Shown here: positions 37,927 through 47,248 of the stretch, piece by piece
How positions within the stretch are numbered: position 1 is the first letter of the stretch
Layout: every line of letters starts with the position of its first letter
NCBI RefSeq assembly: GCF_005818865.1
Contig: NZ_VBRY01000010.1
Coordinates: 62,001-126,000, forward strand
Length of the DNA stretch: 64,000 bases
Reading direction: 5' to 3'
From: Mariprofundus erugo
Lineage (GTDB): Bacteria > Pseudomonadota > Zetaproteobacteria > Mariprofundales > Mariprofundaceae
Notes under the pieces: generated by a model
Database searches by the model: none
Seen by the model: only the letters and a program-made list of their open reading frames with translations
What the model was told of the DNA's origin: nothing
Program-made: the position numbers and the translations under genes

Positions 37927-38949
37927 ATGAATACCATGAGTGACAGCGCCAATAAACCGGAATCAGCCGGTACCATCGATGCAGATGGAAATGATTTGCA
38001 TCAGTCCGAGACGCCGATGCAGCGTATGCAGCGTGAGGCACTGGAGGAGCAGGCGGCGGCAGATGCTGCGCGTGGGAATGCTTCCCTGGATGAAATTCGC
38101 GCCATGCAGCAGGAGGCGCTGGCTGAACAGCTGGCAAGTGATCAGCGATCAAGGCAGGGGAAGTCGCTGCGTGAGGTGCTCAACCGCTATCTGTTTGATA
38201 TGAGCTGGACGGGTGGCAAGCTGGTGAACTATTCCATACTGCTTCTGATTATCACGACGGTGCTCACATCGATGTTCAATACCCTGCCGGAGGTCAATGA
38301 GACCTGGGGGGCTGAAATTGTAGATTTTCAGATCGTGGTACTTTACGTCTTCCTGGCCGAGTATGTGTTACGTATCTACGCTGCCAGGGAACGGAAAAAG
38401 TACGCCCTTGGCTTTTATGGCATTGTCGATCTTCTCACCGTACTGCCGCTGTTCTTTGGTAACTCCGGCTCTGCCCTCATGCGTCTGTTCCGTCTGATCA
38501 GAATTATTCGGCTGGGTCACTATTTTCCTATTCTGGTGACCTTGTTTCGATCTGTCTCCGATGCCAAGGGGATGATTTTAGCTGTACTGGCGACCATTAT
38601 GGCTGTTTCCGTACTGACCGGTAACCTTGCCTATCTGCTCGAGCCTGAAACATTTAAGAATGCATTTGTCGGCACCTGGTGGAGCCTGGTGACGATGAGT
38701 ACGGTTGGATATGGTGATCTGGTGCCAAAATCCTCGGGCGGAATGATTCTTGGCGGTGTTCTTATTCTGCTGGGAATCTGTGTGGTGGCGATGATGACAG
38801 CGGTGATTGCCGTGCGGGTGGGGCGCATGGTCAATATGACGAATAAATGTTTCGAGTGTTCGAAACCCGTTGCGGCAGAGCACCGCTATTGTCCTCATTG
38901 CGGTCAGGATCAGTCGGATAATATTGATCTGTTTACCGATGATGACTGA
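37927..38949 (+). CDS. Kv-like voltage-gated potassium channel with C-terminal zinc ribbon
   Basis: About 340 residues. A charged, helical N-terminal region of about 95 residues precedes S1-S4. S4 reads LMRLFRLIRIIRLGHYF, with arginine every third position. The pore carries the potassium filter TMSTVGYGDLVP, then S6. The cytosolic tail has CFECSKP and YCPHCGQ, a four-cysteine zinc ribbon, followed by DNIDLFTDDD. It probably sets membrane potential or responds to it. The start is uncertain: ATG 37927 and ATG 37936 are both possible. It is followed by a PilZ gene 54 bases on. Confidence 0.9.
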   Translation: MNTMSDSANKPESAGTIDADGNDLHQSETPMQRMQREALEEQAAADAARGNASLDEIRAMQQEALAEQLASDQRSRQGKSLREVLNRYLFDMSWTGGKLVNYSILLLIITTVLTSMFNTLPEVNETWGAEIVDFQIVVLYVFLAEYVLRIYAARERKKYALGFYGIVDLLTVLPLFFGNSGSALMRLFRLIRIIRLGHYFPILVTLFRSVSDAKGMILAVLATIMAVSVLTGNLAYLLEPETFKNAFVGTWWSLVTMSTVGYGDLVPKSSGGMILGGVLILLGICVVAMMTAVIAVRVGRMVNMTNKCFECSKPVAAEHRYCPHCGQDQSDNIDLFTDDD

Positions 38950-39003
38950 GTCGTTGTCTGAATCGATTGGTTGCCCCCGTCGAACAGAGGCGGACAGTTT
39001 GCT

Positions 39004-40029
39004 GTGAGTGAGCAGACGGAAAGGCTGCTTGAAGAGCATATTGCCAGGGATTTACCGATGCTCCGGAAGGAGGATCGCAGGGATATCATCCAGCTGATTG
39101 CCGGACATCAGCCGGCGCTGAATGCAGACCGGCTGGCAGATTCGATGATTGCCTCCGGGGTTGAAGTAGGGGTGTTGCTGGCTGTTTTGCTGCGCTATGA
39201 GTGGATGGTGGTGCAGGGAATCATGAAATCGACAGCGGCTGGAGGTATTGCAGGTCAGCTACCGGCATTTTCACGTTGTGTGGAGCGGTTCGGGACGTTG
39301 CAGACGGCCGTGCTGAACGCCGTTGAGAGAAACTGGAAAAAGAGGCTGGATAAAGAAGTGGCTGCCCGGGTGGTGGCTGAGTGTCATGCCGAATGGGTGC
39401 GGGAAGGTGTGGTCCGGATTCATAACTATTTTCAGGAAATGCCGGTGACGGCCAATGCCGGGTTTCATGGCTATGCCGGTGAGTACCTGACAATTATGGC
39501 TTCGCCGGAGGTCGGGCGGGTGTTTACCTGTACGGATGATATGCAGGAGGCACTGATCACCAGTCCGGATCAGGCATTCAAAATCAGGGTCGGGGTGATT
39601 CGTTGTCGCAAGGGCTTGTTGACACTGGCTGTCCGTGATGTCGCTCCGGCCATGCAGGAGACACGAGAGCATTTCAGAGTCAGGATGACTGAGGAGATTG
39701 AGGTAAAGCTGCGCCGGCAGAGCGGAATGGTGGTCGGCCGCCTGATCGATATTTCGGTATCGGGTATGAAGGTGGCGATGGCTGCGCCATGTGATCTTGC
39801 CCGGGATGAGCGGTTACGCTGCAACTGGTTGCTGGCAGGAAGTGCCTGCGAGGCGGATATGACGGTCTGCTGGCGGAAAGAGAGGGGTGATATGCTGCAG
39901 TTCGGCCTTAAATTTACCCGCCTCGGAGCGGTTCACGAGCAGGTTCATAAACTGATGCTGATTCAGCAACAGCGATTGATCGACCGCCTGAAGCATCTGG
40001 GGGCGCCATCATGGATGGAGATGGCGTGA
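39004..40029 (+). CDS. PilZ-domain protein
   Basis: About 341 residues from a GTG with AGAGGCGG upstream. The last 100 residues are a PilZ domain with REHFRVR (RxxxR) and DISVSGM (DxSxxG), the two c-di-GMP binding motifs, so binding is likely. The first 230 residues are helical, then a mixed region with no family I recognise. It follows the Kv-like channel on the same strand and may link c-di-GMP to the channel or motility functions beside it; this is inference from position only. Confidence 0.85.
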   Translation: MSEQTERLLEEHIARDLPMLRKEDRRDIIQLIAGHQPALNADRLADSMIASGVEVGVLLAVLLRYEWMVVQGIMKSTAAGGIAGQLPAFSRCVERFGTLQTAVLNAVERNWKKRLDKEVAARVVAECHAEWVREGVVRIHNYFQEMPVTANAGFHGYAGEYLTIMASPEVGRVFTCTDDMQEALITSPDQAFKIRVGVIRCRKGLLTLAVRDVAPAMQETREHFRVRMTEEIEVKLRRQSGMVVGRLIDISVSGMKVAMAAPCDLARDERLRCNWLLAGSACEADMTVCWRKERGDMLQFGLKFTRLGAVHEQVHKLMLIQQQRLIDRLKHLGAPSWMEMA

Positions 40030-40074
40030 GTTGGCGTAGCATCGATGGCCCGCATGGAACCGGTGGATTGAAAT

Positions 40075-40106
40075 AAAAAGGGCAGGCGATCAAGCCTGCC
40101 CTTTTT
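40075..40106. terminator. Bidirectional terminator between PilZ gene and typA
   Basis: AAAAAGGGCAGGC (40075-40087) pairs with GCCTGCCCTTTTT (40094-40106) around GATCAA. Flanking A and T tracts serve both convergent genes. Confidence 0.93.
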
Positions 40107-40109
40107 CAT

Positions 40110-41924
40110 TTATGCCGGACGGGTGGTACGTTTACGGTCGCTCTCTTTGAGGTAGCGTTTACGCAGACGGATCGATTTCGGTGTGATTTCGACCAGCTCG
40201 TCATCGGCAATAAACTCGATTGCGCGCTCAAGTGTCAGCTTCATCGGTGGGACCAGATCAATCGATTCATCCTTGCCTGATGCACGGACGTTGGAAAGTT
40301 TCTTTTCCTTGACCGGGTTGACGGTCATGTCGCTGTCACGGCTGTTGATACCGATGATCATGCCTTCATACAGCTTCTCACCAGCGCCGATGAACATTTT
40401 ACCGCGCTCCTGCAGTTTCCACAGCGCATAGGCAACCGAGTCACCATTTTCCATAGAGACCAGCACGCCGTTGGTACGGCCAGGCAGCGGGCCTACATAC
40501 GGGCCATAGGCATGGAATACGTGGTGAAGAATGCCGGTGCCGCGTGTGTCGGTGAGGAACTCGGAGGTGTAGCCGATCAGACTGCGGGTCGGTGACATGA
40601 ATTCAATGCGGGTGGAACCGTCCGCATTGGTTTCCATTGAGGTCATTTCAGCACCGCGTTTGCCCAGCTTTTCAATGACCGAACCCTGAAACTCGGATTC
40701 TACATCGACGGTGACATGCTCATATGGCTCCTGTTTGACGCCATCAATGGTGCGCACAATAACGGTCGGGCGTGATACGGCCATTTCAAAGCCTTCACGA
40801 CGCATGGTTTCCAGAAGAATGCCGATGTGCAGTTCGCCACGGCCGGAAACCTTGTAGATATCGGCTGAGTCAGTTTCTTCAACACGCATGGCCACGTTGG
40901 TACGGATTTCACGCATCAGACGATCACGAATCTGACGGGTGGTGATCAGTTTGCCCTCGGTGCCGGCAAGCGGTGAGTTGTTTACATGCAGTTCCATCGA
41001 GAGGGTAGGCTCATCGACATGGATCACAGGCAGGGCAATCGGGGTATCCTTGCAGGCAATGGTTTCACCGATGTTGATGTGCTCAATACCGGCAACGGCA
41101 ATAATGTCGCCTGCTTCAGCCTCGGTGATTTCCATACGATGCATGCCCAGGAAGCCGAGCAGTTTGGTTACACGGAAATTCTCTTTCGATGAATCGGCAT
41201 GGACCACGGTGATGTCCTGACCGGTTTTAATGCGGCCATTGGCAATGCGGCCGATGACGATACGACCGATATATTCATCCCAGTCAAGGGTGGTGGCGAG
41301 CATCTGCAGCGGCTTTTCTGTATCGCCGGTGGGGGCTTCCACGTGCTTGATGATGGTTTCAAACAGGCAGGTCATGTTGTCCGATTCCTGATCGAGGCTC
41401 ATCTTGGCGTAGCCATTCTTCGCTGATGCATAGACTACAGGGAACTCGAGCTGTTCATCGGTTGCACCGAGTGAGGCAAACAGGTCGAAGGTAAGGTCAA
41501 CGACTGCATCCGGATCGGAGCCTTCACGGTCAATCTTGTTGATCACCACGATCGGCTTCAGGCCGAGTGCCAGTGCCTTGGAGGTTACAAACTTGGTCTG
41601 TGGCATCGGGCCTTCACGTGCGTCAACCAGCAGAACCACGCCGTCGACCATGTTCAGAATACGCTCAACCTCACCGCCGAAGTCGGCATGGCCGGGGGTG
41701 TCGATAATGTTGATCAGGGTGTTATCGCCATAACGGATGGCAGTATTTTTTGCAGTAATGGTAATGCCGCGCTCTTTTTCAAGGACGTTGGAGTCCATCA
41801 CGCAAGTGCCAATGTCCTCACGTGCATCCAGTGTGCCGGACTGCTTGAGCAGCTCGTCCACCAGGGTGGTTTTGCCATGGTCCACGTGAGCGATGATGGC
41901 GATGTTACGAAGATTGCGCGACAT
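40110..41924 (-). CDS. typA: Ribosome-associated GTPase TypA/BipA
   Basis: A translational GTPase that binds the 70S ribosome and helps large-subunit assembly and stress adaptation. The G domain has [27 protein letters not shown] and [14 protein letters not shown]-like domains and the BipA C-terminal domain follow ([11 protein letters not shown]-type region, [15 protein letters not shown]). I start at the ATG at 41924 (604 residues), which has GAGGT 7 bases upstream; the longer frame adds a non-homologous 72 residues. Confidence 0.95.
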   Translation of the reverse strand: MSRNLRNIAIIAHVDHGKTTLVDELLKQSGTLDAREDIGTCVMDSNVLEKERGITITAKNTAIRYGDNTLINIIDTPGHADFGGEVERILNMVDGVVLLVDAREGPMPQTKFVTSKALALGLKPIVVINKIDREGSDPDAVVDLTFDLFASLGATDEQLEFPVVYASAKNGYAKMSLDQESDNMTCLFETIIKHVEAPTGDTEKPLQMLATTLDWDEYIGRIVIGRIANGRIKTGQDITVVHADSSKENFRVTKLLGFLGMHRMEITEAEAGDIIAVAGIEHINIGETIACKDTPIALPVIHVDEPTLSMELHVNNSPLAGTEGKLITTRQIRDRLMREIRTNVAMRVEETDSADIYKVSGRGELHIGILLETMRREGFEMAVSRPTVIVRTIDGVKQEPYEHVTVDVESEFQGSVIEKLGKRGAEMTSMETNADGSTRIEFMSPTRSLIGYTSEFLTDTRGTGILHHVFHAYGPYVGPLPGRTNGVLVSMENGDSVAYALWKLQERGKMFIGAGEKLYEGMIIGINSRDSDMTVNPVKEKKLSNVRASGKDESIDLVPPMKLTLERAIEFIADDELVEITPKSIRLRKRYLKESDRKRTTRPA

Positions 41925-42117
41925 ATGTGATACCTCAGATAAAAAGTGCGCCGCATAGTAGCGGCTTGCGCCCCGGATGAAAGGAAATAAAACCGGCCTG
42001 TGATCGTGGCCGGTGATTTGGCAGCTTGCTGGTGCGGTGAAATGGCCGGCATTTTCTCCACAATGGCGGCCGGGATGGTTAGGGTTGGCGTTTAATATCA
42101 ATTGCCCGGAGTTTCCC

Positions 42118-42984
42118 TTGAAATATATTGGAGCACACACCAGCGCTGCCGGCGGTGTCGATCAGGCGCCTTTAAGGGCCATGGAGATTGGAGCCCGTTC
42201 ATTTGCGTTGTTTACAAAAAACCAGCGCCAGTGGGCTGCAAAACCCCTGTCCGTGAAAGAGATCGATGCATTTACAGCAAGCCTGCACAAGTCCGGGATC
42301 AGTGCCGGGCATGTGCTGCCGCACGACAGCTACCTTATTAACCTGGGCCATCCTGATGCTGAAGCACTGGAAAAATCACGCACAGCATTTATTGATGAAA
42401 TGACACGTTGTCAGCAACTGGGTTTGAAACTGCTTAATTTTCATCCGGGATCACACCTTAAAAAAATATCCGAGCAGGATTGTCTCCGGCGCATCGCTGA
42501 ATCTGTCAATCGGGCGCTGGACCGGACCGAGGGTGTGACTGCCGTGATAGAGAATACCTCGGGGCAGGGGAGCAATATGGGCTATCGCTTCGAGCATCTG
42601 GCAGAAATCATCGATCAGGTTGAGGATAAGTCCCGGGTCGGTGTCTGCCTTGATACATGCCACACTTTTACAGCCGGTTATGATTTGCGTACCCCGGATG
42701 ATTGCCGGACGACGTTTGCGGCATTTGATGCGGTGGTTGGCTTTCAGTATCTGCGAGGCATGCATCTGAACGGTTCCAAGGCTGCTTTCGCATCAAGGGT
42801 GGATCGCCACCACTCATTGTTGCAGGGGGAGCTGGGGCTGGAAGTCTTCCGGTATATCATGAATCACGATGCATTCAGCGATATACCGATGGTGCTTGAA
42901 ACCATCGACGAGACGATATGGGCTGAGGAAATCCGTTTGTTATACAGCCTGGTTGAAGAGCCGGGATCAGCGGTCAGGGGCTGA
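42118..42984 (+). CDS. nfo: Endonuclease IV (AP endonuclease)
   Basis: Cuts DNA 5' of abasic sites in base-excision repair using three zinc ions. The 288-residue TIM barrel shows [49 protein letters not shown] and MVLETID. I start at TTG 42118 (LKYIGAHTS), which has CGGAG upstream and gives the standard length; the longer frame runs into the typA leader. It is divergent from typA. Confidence 0.93.
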   Translation: MKYIGAHTSAAGGVDQAPLRAMEIGARSFALFTKNQRQWAAKPLSVKEIDAFTASLHKSGISAGHVLPHDSYLINLGHPDAEALEKSRTAFIDEMTRCQQLGLKLLNFHPGSHLKKISEQDCLRRIAESVNRALDRTEGVTAVIENTSGQGSNMGYRFEHLAEIIDQVEDKSRVGVCLDTCHTFTAGYDLRTPDDCRTTFAAFDAVVGFQYLRGMHLNGSKAAFASRVDRHHSLLQGELGLEVFRYIMNHDAFSDIPMVLETIDETIWAEEIRLLYSLVEEPGSAVRG

Positions 42985-43043
42985 GCGATTGCTACAGCTT
43001 TGTATGATTCGCAAGGTAGCTGCATTTCGGCAGAGAACTTCAT

Positions 43044-43092
43044 AAGGAGATGCTGATTTATTGCCAGGAGGGCAATAAATCAGCATCTCCTT
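43044..43092. repeat. Perfect 22-bp palindrome, best copy of the dispersed repeat
   Basis: The arm at 43044-43065, starting AAGGAGATGCTGATT and ending ATTGCC, is perfectly mirrored at 43071-43092 around AGGAG. It lies in the 307-base gap between nfo and ndk, which otherwise holds only the ndk promoter. Partial or variant copies occur at 7707, 22121, 26128, 26248, 53951 and 54162. Confidence 0.9.
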
Positions 43093-43215
43093 CATGGGCT
43101 CTATGTCTGATTTACCCTGCGCAACCTGGCGTACTCTGTGGTGCAGCTGTTTATAAAGATCCACGGAACCAGGGCATTTTTAATGCGATTGCCCTGCTGT
43201 ATGATTGAATGCAGC

Positions 43216-43244
43216 TTGGAACTTGCCATGCCCTGCTTTATAGT
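43216..43244 (+). promoter_or_regulatory. Promoter of ndk
   Basis: TTGGAA (43216-43221) and TATAGT (43239-43244) with a 17-base spacer. The transcript would have a leader of about 40 bases before the ndk ATG at 43292. Confidence 0.7.
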
Positions 43245-43291
43245 GCCGCTCCCGCAGCAAGCAGCTGCGCGGAATAAAGGGGGTTTCACCA

Positions 43292-43720
43292 ATGCCAGTT
43301 CAACGTACGCTTTCAATTATCAAACCAGATGCAGTGGGCAAGAATGTTATCGGCGACATCATCCGTCGTTTCGAAGAGAACGGACTTTCTGTGATCGGCA
43401 CAAGAATGACTCAGCTGAGTGCTGCTGAAGCAGGTCGTTTTTATGAGGTCCATGCCGGCCGTCCTTTCTACAACGATCTTTGCGCATTCATGAGCTCCGG
43501 CCCGATTCTGGCAATGGTGCTGGAAGGCCAGAATGCAGTGGTACTGAACCGTCAGCTGATGGGCGCTACCAATCCGAAGGAAGCAGAAGCAGGTACCATT
43601 CGTGCCGACCATGCTGACTCTATCGATGCAAACGCCGTTCATGGCTCTGATTCAGTTGAGAATGCTGCGATTGAAATCGCGTTTTTCTTTTCCGGCCTTG
43701 AGCTGATCAGCCGCGGATAA
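43292..43720 (+). CDS. ndk: Nucleoside diphosphate kinase
   Basis: Balances nucleoside triphosphates by phosphate transfer through a phosphohistidine. The 142-residue protein has [43 protein letters not shown] and the active histidine in NAVHGSDS. It is normal in length and complete, with AAAGGGGG upstream. lysS follows after 9 bases, so the two probably share a transcript. Confidence 0.97.
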   Translation: MPVQRTLSIIKPDAVGKNVIGDIIRRFEENGLSVIGTRMTQLSAAEAGRFYEVHAGRPFYNDLCAFMSSGPILAMVLEGQNAVVLNRQLMGATNPKEAEAGTIRADHADSIDANAVHGSDSVENAAIEIAFFFSGLELISRG

Positions 43721-43729
43721 ATTGTAGCA

Positions 43730-45262
43730 ATGAACACAACTGTTGCAGATCAAGCCGGACAGCAAGCCGGCTCCAATGAGCCGACACTGAACGAGCAGAT
43801 GCTTGTTCGGCGGGGCAAGCTGGCTGCCTGGCGGGAGGCTGGAAATGCCTACCCGAATACATGGCGTACCAGTGATCAGTGCGCGGCAATCTTTGCCCGC
43901 TATGAGTCGATGAGCGATGCTGAGCTGGAACAGTGTGGTCAGCGTTTACGTGTTGCCGGTCGTATCATGGCCCATCGTGTGATGGGCAAGTCCAGTTTTA
44001 TCAAAATTCAGGATGGCAGCGGGCAAATTCAGCTGTTTCTGAATCGGGACGATGTCGGCGGTGCCGATGTCTATAATGCGACCAAAAAATGGGACCTTGG
44101 TGATCTCGTCGGTGCGGAGGGCGAACCATTTCGTACCCGCACCGGCGAATTGTCGATCCGGGTGACCCATATCGAGATGGTAGGAAAATGTCTGCGTCCG
44201 TTGCCGGAAAAATGGCACGGGCTCAGTGATGTTGAAACCCGCTATCGCCAGCGTTATGTCGACCTGATGGTGAATCCGGAATCGCGGGAGACATTCCGTC
44301 AGCGCTCCCGTGTGGTATCGCTGTTGCGTCAGGGGCTGGAGGAGCGTGACTTCATCGAGGTTGAAACGCCGATGCTGCAGACACAGGCCGGCGGTGCGGC
44401 TGCAAGGCCGTTTACAACCCATCACAATGCGCTGGATATCGAGCTGTACCTGCGTATTGCGCCCGAGCTGTATCTGAAGCGATTGCTGGTTGGCGGCTTT
44501 GAGCGCGTATTTGAAATTAATCGTAACTTCCGTAACGAAGGGCTGGATGCAACCCATAACCCTGAGTTTACCATGGTCGAGTTTTATCAGGCTTATGCCG
44601 ATTTTCATGATGCCATGGATACAACCGAAGCCCTGATCAGGAATATTGCCGTTGAGTTGAAGTGCACACAGGTGACGTGGCAGGGTGTTGAGCTGGATCT
44701 GACGCAGCCGTTCAGACGTATCCGGCTTGATGAGTCGGTATTTGAGAAGCGTCCGGATTTGCGTGGTCATGCCAATGACAAGGCGCTGCTGGCTACCGTC
44801 TGTATGCAGATTATTCCGGATTTCAAGCCATTGATTACCTGGAAGGCCGGCCATTATCTGCTGGCTCTGTTTGAAGAGCTGGTTGAGCCGGGTTTGCAGC
44901 AGCCGACGTTTATTACCCATTACCCTGTTGACGTGTCACCGCTGGCCAGACGCAGTAACGACGATGCCACGGTAACAGATCGCTTTGAGCTGTTTGTCGC
45001 CGGACGTGAGATGGCGAATGGCTTCTCCGAGCTTAATGATCCGGATGATCAGCGTGGCCGCCTGGTAGCTCAGGCTCAGGCAAAGGCTGCCGGTGATGCC
45101 GAGGCGACAGGTGTGGATGAAGATTTCCTGCGTGCGCTGGAGTTTGGCATGCCACCTGCTGCAGGTGTGGGGATCGGAGTGGATCGACTGGTGATGATGT
45201 TGACCGGTCAGCACTCTATTCGCGATGTGTTGTTGTTTCCTCATATGCGACCGGAGCAATAA
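43730..45262 (+). CDS. lysS: Lysyl-tRNA synthetase, class II
   Basis: Charges tRNA-Lys. After a 45-residue N-terminal extension, the OB-fold anticodon domain (RVAGRIMAHRVMGKSSFIKI) is followed by the class II core with motif 2 FRNEGLDATHNPEFTMVEF and motif 3 GVGIGVDRLVMMLTGQHSIR. The length of 510 residues matches bacterial LysS. It is not adjacent to prfB as in many gammaproteobacteria; it follows ndk closely. Confidence 0.96.
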   Translation: MNTTVADQAGQQAGSNEPTLNEQMLVRRGKLAAWREAGNAYPNTWRTSDQCAAIFARYESMSDAELEQCGQRLRVAGRIMAHRVMGKSSFIKIQDGSGQIQLFLNRDDVGGADVYNATKKWDLGDLVGAEGEPFRTRTGELSIRVTHIEMVGKCLRPLPEKWHGLSDVETRYRQRYVDLMVNPESRETFRQRSRVVSLLRQGLEERDFIEVETPMLQTQAGGAAARPFTTHHNALDIELYLRIAPELYLKRLLVGGFERVFEINRNFRNEGLDATHNPEFTMVEFYQAYADFHDAMDTTEALIRNIAVELKCTQVTWQGVELDLTQPFRRIRLDESVFEKRPDLRGHANDKALLATVCMQIIPDFKPLITWKAGHYLLALFEELVEPGLQQPTFITHYPVDVSPLARRSNDDATVTDRFELFVAGREMANGFSELNDPDDQRGRLVAQAQAKAAGDAEATGVDEDFLRALEFGMPPAAGVGIGVDRLVMMLTGQHSIRDVLLFPHMRPEQ

Positions 45263-45339
45263 CAGCAGGGCATGCCGTGTCAGTTTGATGGTCGGTTTTT
45301 TCCACCACAGGCGATGCCGGATGTACTTGTGAAATAATC

Positions 45340-45371
45340 GGATGCATTGCCATGGCTGTGGCAATGCATCC
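45340..45371. repeat. Perfect 13-bp inverted repeat after lysS
   Basis: GGATGCATTGCCA (45340-45352) pairs with TGGCAATGCATCC (45359-45371) around TGGCTG. No T tract follows, so it may be an mRNA hairpin or a weak terminator ahead of the CBS gene. Confidence 0.6.
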
Positions 45372-45399
45372 TTCCGGATGATCGGATGAGGGAGATGTT

Positions 45400-45864
45400 A
45401 TGCTTGCAACAGAATTTATGATCGATCAGCCGCATACATGTCTGATTGATGAGCCGGTCGGGGATGTGTTTTTACGCATGCGTGCCCAGGGTCTGCGTAT
45501 GTTGCCGGTGCTTGATGCAGGTGGTTGCGTCAAGGGGGTGCTCTCCACCTACTCAGTTCTCGGTCATATTGTGCCTGACTATATTCTTAGCGGTGATCTT
45601 TCCGCCATTCCCTATGCTCCCGATATCGATATGTTGCGTACGCATTATACCGATGTGGCGGGGCGTCTTGTGGGGGGGGTGATGGATGAGGAGTATCTCT
45701 CTGTCGGTCCCGGCGAGTCGCTGCTCAGCGTTGCTGCGGCGCTGGTCGGTTTTGGCAGGCATGAGTATGCGCTGGTGGTGGATAAGGACGGATTGCTGAA
45801 GGGGATGATCTCTGCCGGCGATATCCTGGCGACACTGAGAAAAATCACCTGTGATGCACGGTGA
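45400..45864 (+). CDS. CBS-pair domain protein
   Basis: A 154-residue protein made of two CBS motifs (FMIDQPHTCLIDEPVGDVFL; YLSVGPGESLLSVAAALVG with YALVVDKDGLLKGMIS). CBS pairs bind adenine nucleotides and regulate enzymes or transporters. It is followed within 4 bases by an ion-transporter gene, which suggests it regulates that transporter (inference). GGGAG precedes the ATG. Confidence 0.87.
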   Translation: MLATEFMIDQPHTCLIDEPVGDVFLRMRAQGLRMLPVLDAGGCVKGVLSTYSVLGHIVPDYILSGDLSAIPYAPDIDMLRTHYTDVAGRLVGGVMDEEYLSVGPGESLLSVAAALVGFGRHEYALVVDKDGLLKGMISAGDILATLRKITCDAR

Positions 45865-45868
45865 TAGC

Positions 45869-47212
45869 ATGGTTGAGCCGGTTGTGAATCATCATGTAAT
45901 TTTCGGTCTGGACCCTCTCTGGCTTGCTGTCTCCATTCTCCTGCTCGTCTACGCAGTGGTGATGATGGAAAAATTCAATCGTGCTGTGTTGTCCCTGTTA
46001 GGGGCGGGCATGATGATTCTCGGTGGTGTTTTAACCCAGCAGCAGGCGGTTGCCGGTGTTGATTTTAATACCATCGGCCTGCTGACCGGTATGATGGTGA
46101 TTGTGGCCATCAGTCAGAAGACGGGCATGTTTCAGTATGTAGCGATTCGTGCTGCCAAGGCAGTGAAGGGGCAGCCCTGGGGCGTGTTGGCGATGCTGGC
46201 AACCGTGACAGCCGTGTTTTCAGCCTTTCTGGATAATGTGACAACCGTATTGCTGATTGCGCCTGTGACCCTGCTGATTACCGATGCTCTGGGTGTGCGA
46301 CCATATCCGTATCTGTTCAGTCAGATTCTTGCCTCGAATATCGGTGGTACGGCGACGTTAATCGGTGATCCGCCCAATATCATGATCGGTTCAGCCGCTC
46401 ATCTCAGTTTTTATGATTTTCTCCTGCACCTTACACCGATCATTCCGGTTATTTTTCTGGTGACGTTGCTGCTGATCTGGATGATGTTCGGGCGTGATCT
46501 GAAGGCCAGTGATGAGCATCGTCATCTGATTATGGCTTTTAACGAGAATGAAGCCATCAAGGATCATGTGCTGCTGAAGAAGTGCCTGCTGGTGCTGTTT
46601 CTGGTGATTGCCGGCTTTACCGTGGCGCATCAGTTTCATCTTGAGCCTGCTTCGATTGCCATGACGGGGGCAGCGCTGCTGCTGCTGTTGCAGACGTGGG
46701 GCAAGCCTTTGAAAGACAAGGATCATGCCTTTGAAGGCATTATGGCTGAAGTGGAGTGGACGACGATCTTCTTTTTCGTCGGCCTGTTTATTGTGGTGAC
46801 CGGCGTTGAACATACCGGTGCGATCAAATGGCTTGCCGATCAGACGCTGGCGATGACGGGTGGTGATTTCAATGCGACCGTTGCAGCCGTACTGTGGATT
46901 TCTGCCATTGCCTCGGCCCTGATTGATAATATCCCATTTGTGGCCACGATGATTCCGATGATTCACGATATGGGGCCGAGCTTCGGTGGTGAGGATATGT
47001 TGATGCCATTGTGGTGGGCTCTTGCACTGGGAGCTTGTCTGGGTGGAAATGGCTCGCTCATTGGTGCCTCTGCCAATCTGATTGTGGCCGGATTTGCCCA
47101 GCGGGCAGGTCAGCCGATACCATTTCTGGTCTTTATGAAGCATGCGTTTGGCCTGATGCTGATTTCAGTTGCCATTGCGCATGTGTATATCTATCTGCGT
47201 TATTTGATCTGA
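45869..47212 (+). CDS. NhaD/ArsB-type membrane transporter (SLC13-like permease)
   Basis: About 447 residues with 11-12 predicted membrane segments. FLDNVTTVLLIAPVTLLI and SNIGGTATLIGDPPNIMIG in the first half, and ALIDNIPFVATMIPMI and GACLGGNGSLIGASANLI in the second, are the paired motifs of the ion transporter superfamily members NhaD and ArsB. A Na+/H+ antiport role is likelier than arsenite because no ars genes are near. The substrate is not proven. Starts at 45854 and 45869 are both possible. It is coupled to the CBS gene. Confidence 0.85.
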   Translation: MVEPVVNHHVIFGLDPLWLAVSILLLVYAVVMMEKFNRAVLSLLGAGMMILGGVLTQQQAVAGVDFNTIGLLTGMMVIVAISQKTGMFQYVAIRAAKAVKGQPWGVLAMLATVTAVFSAFLDNVTTVLLIAPVTLLITDALGVRPYPYLFSQILASNIGGTATLIGDPPNIMIGSAAHLSFYDFLLHLTPIIPVIFLVTLLLIWMMFGRDLKASDEHRHLIMAFNENEAIKDHVLLKKCLLVLFLVIAGFTVAHQFHLEPASIAMTGAALLLLLQTWGKPLKDKDHAFEGIMAEVEWTTIFFFVGLFIVVTGVEHTGAIKWLADQTLAMTGGDFNATVAAVLWISAIASALIDNIPFVATMIPMIHDMGPSFGGEDMLMPLWWALALGACLGGNGSLIGASANLIVAGFAQRAGQPIPFLVFMKHAFGLMLISVAIAHVYIYLRYLI

Positions 47213-47248
47213 TGCGGGTGGCTCAGCCCGGCCAGCAGGGATTCTATT

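Noticed and set aside
43138-43428. 96-residue plus-strand frame over the ndk promoter
   Set aside because: It overlaps ndk in another frame and contains the promoter; a shadow.
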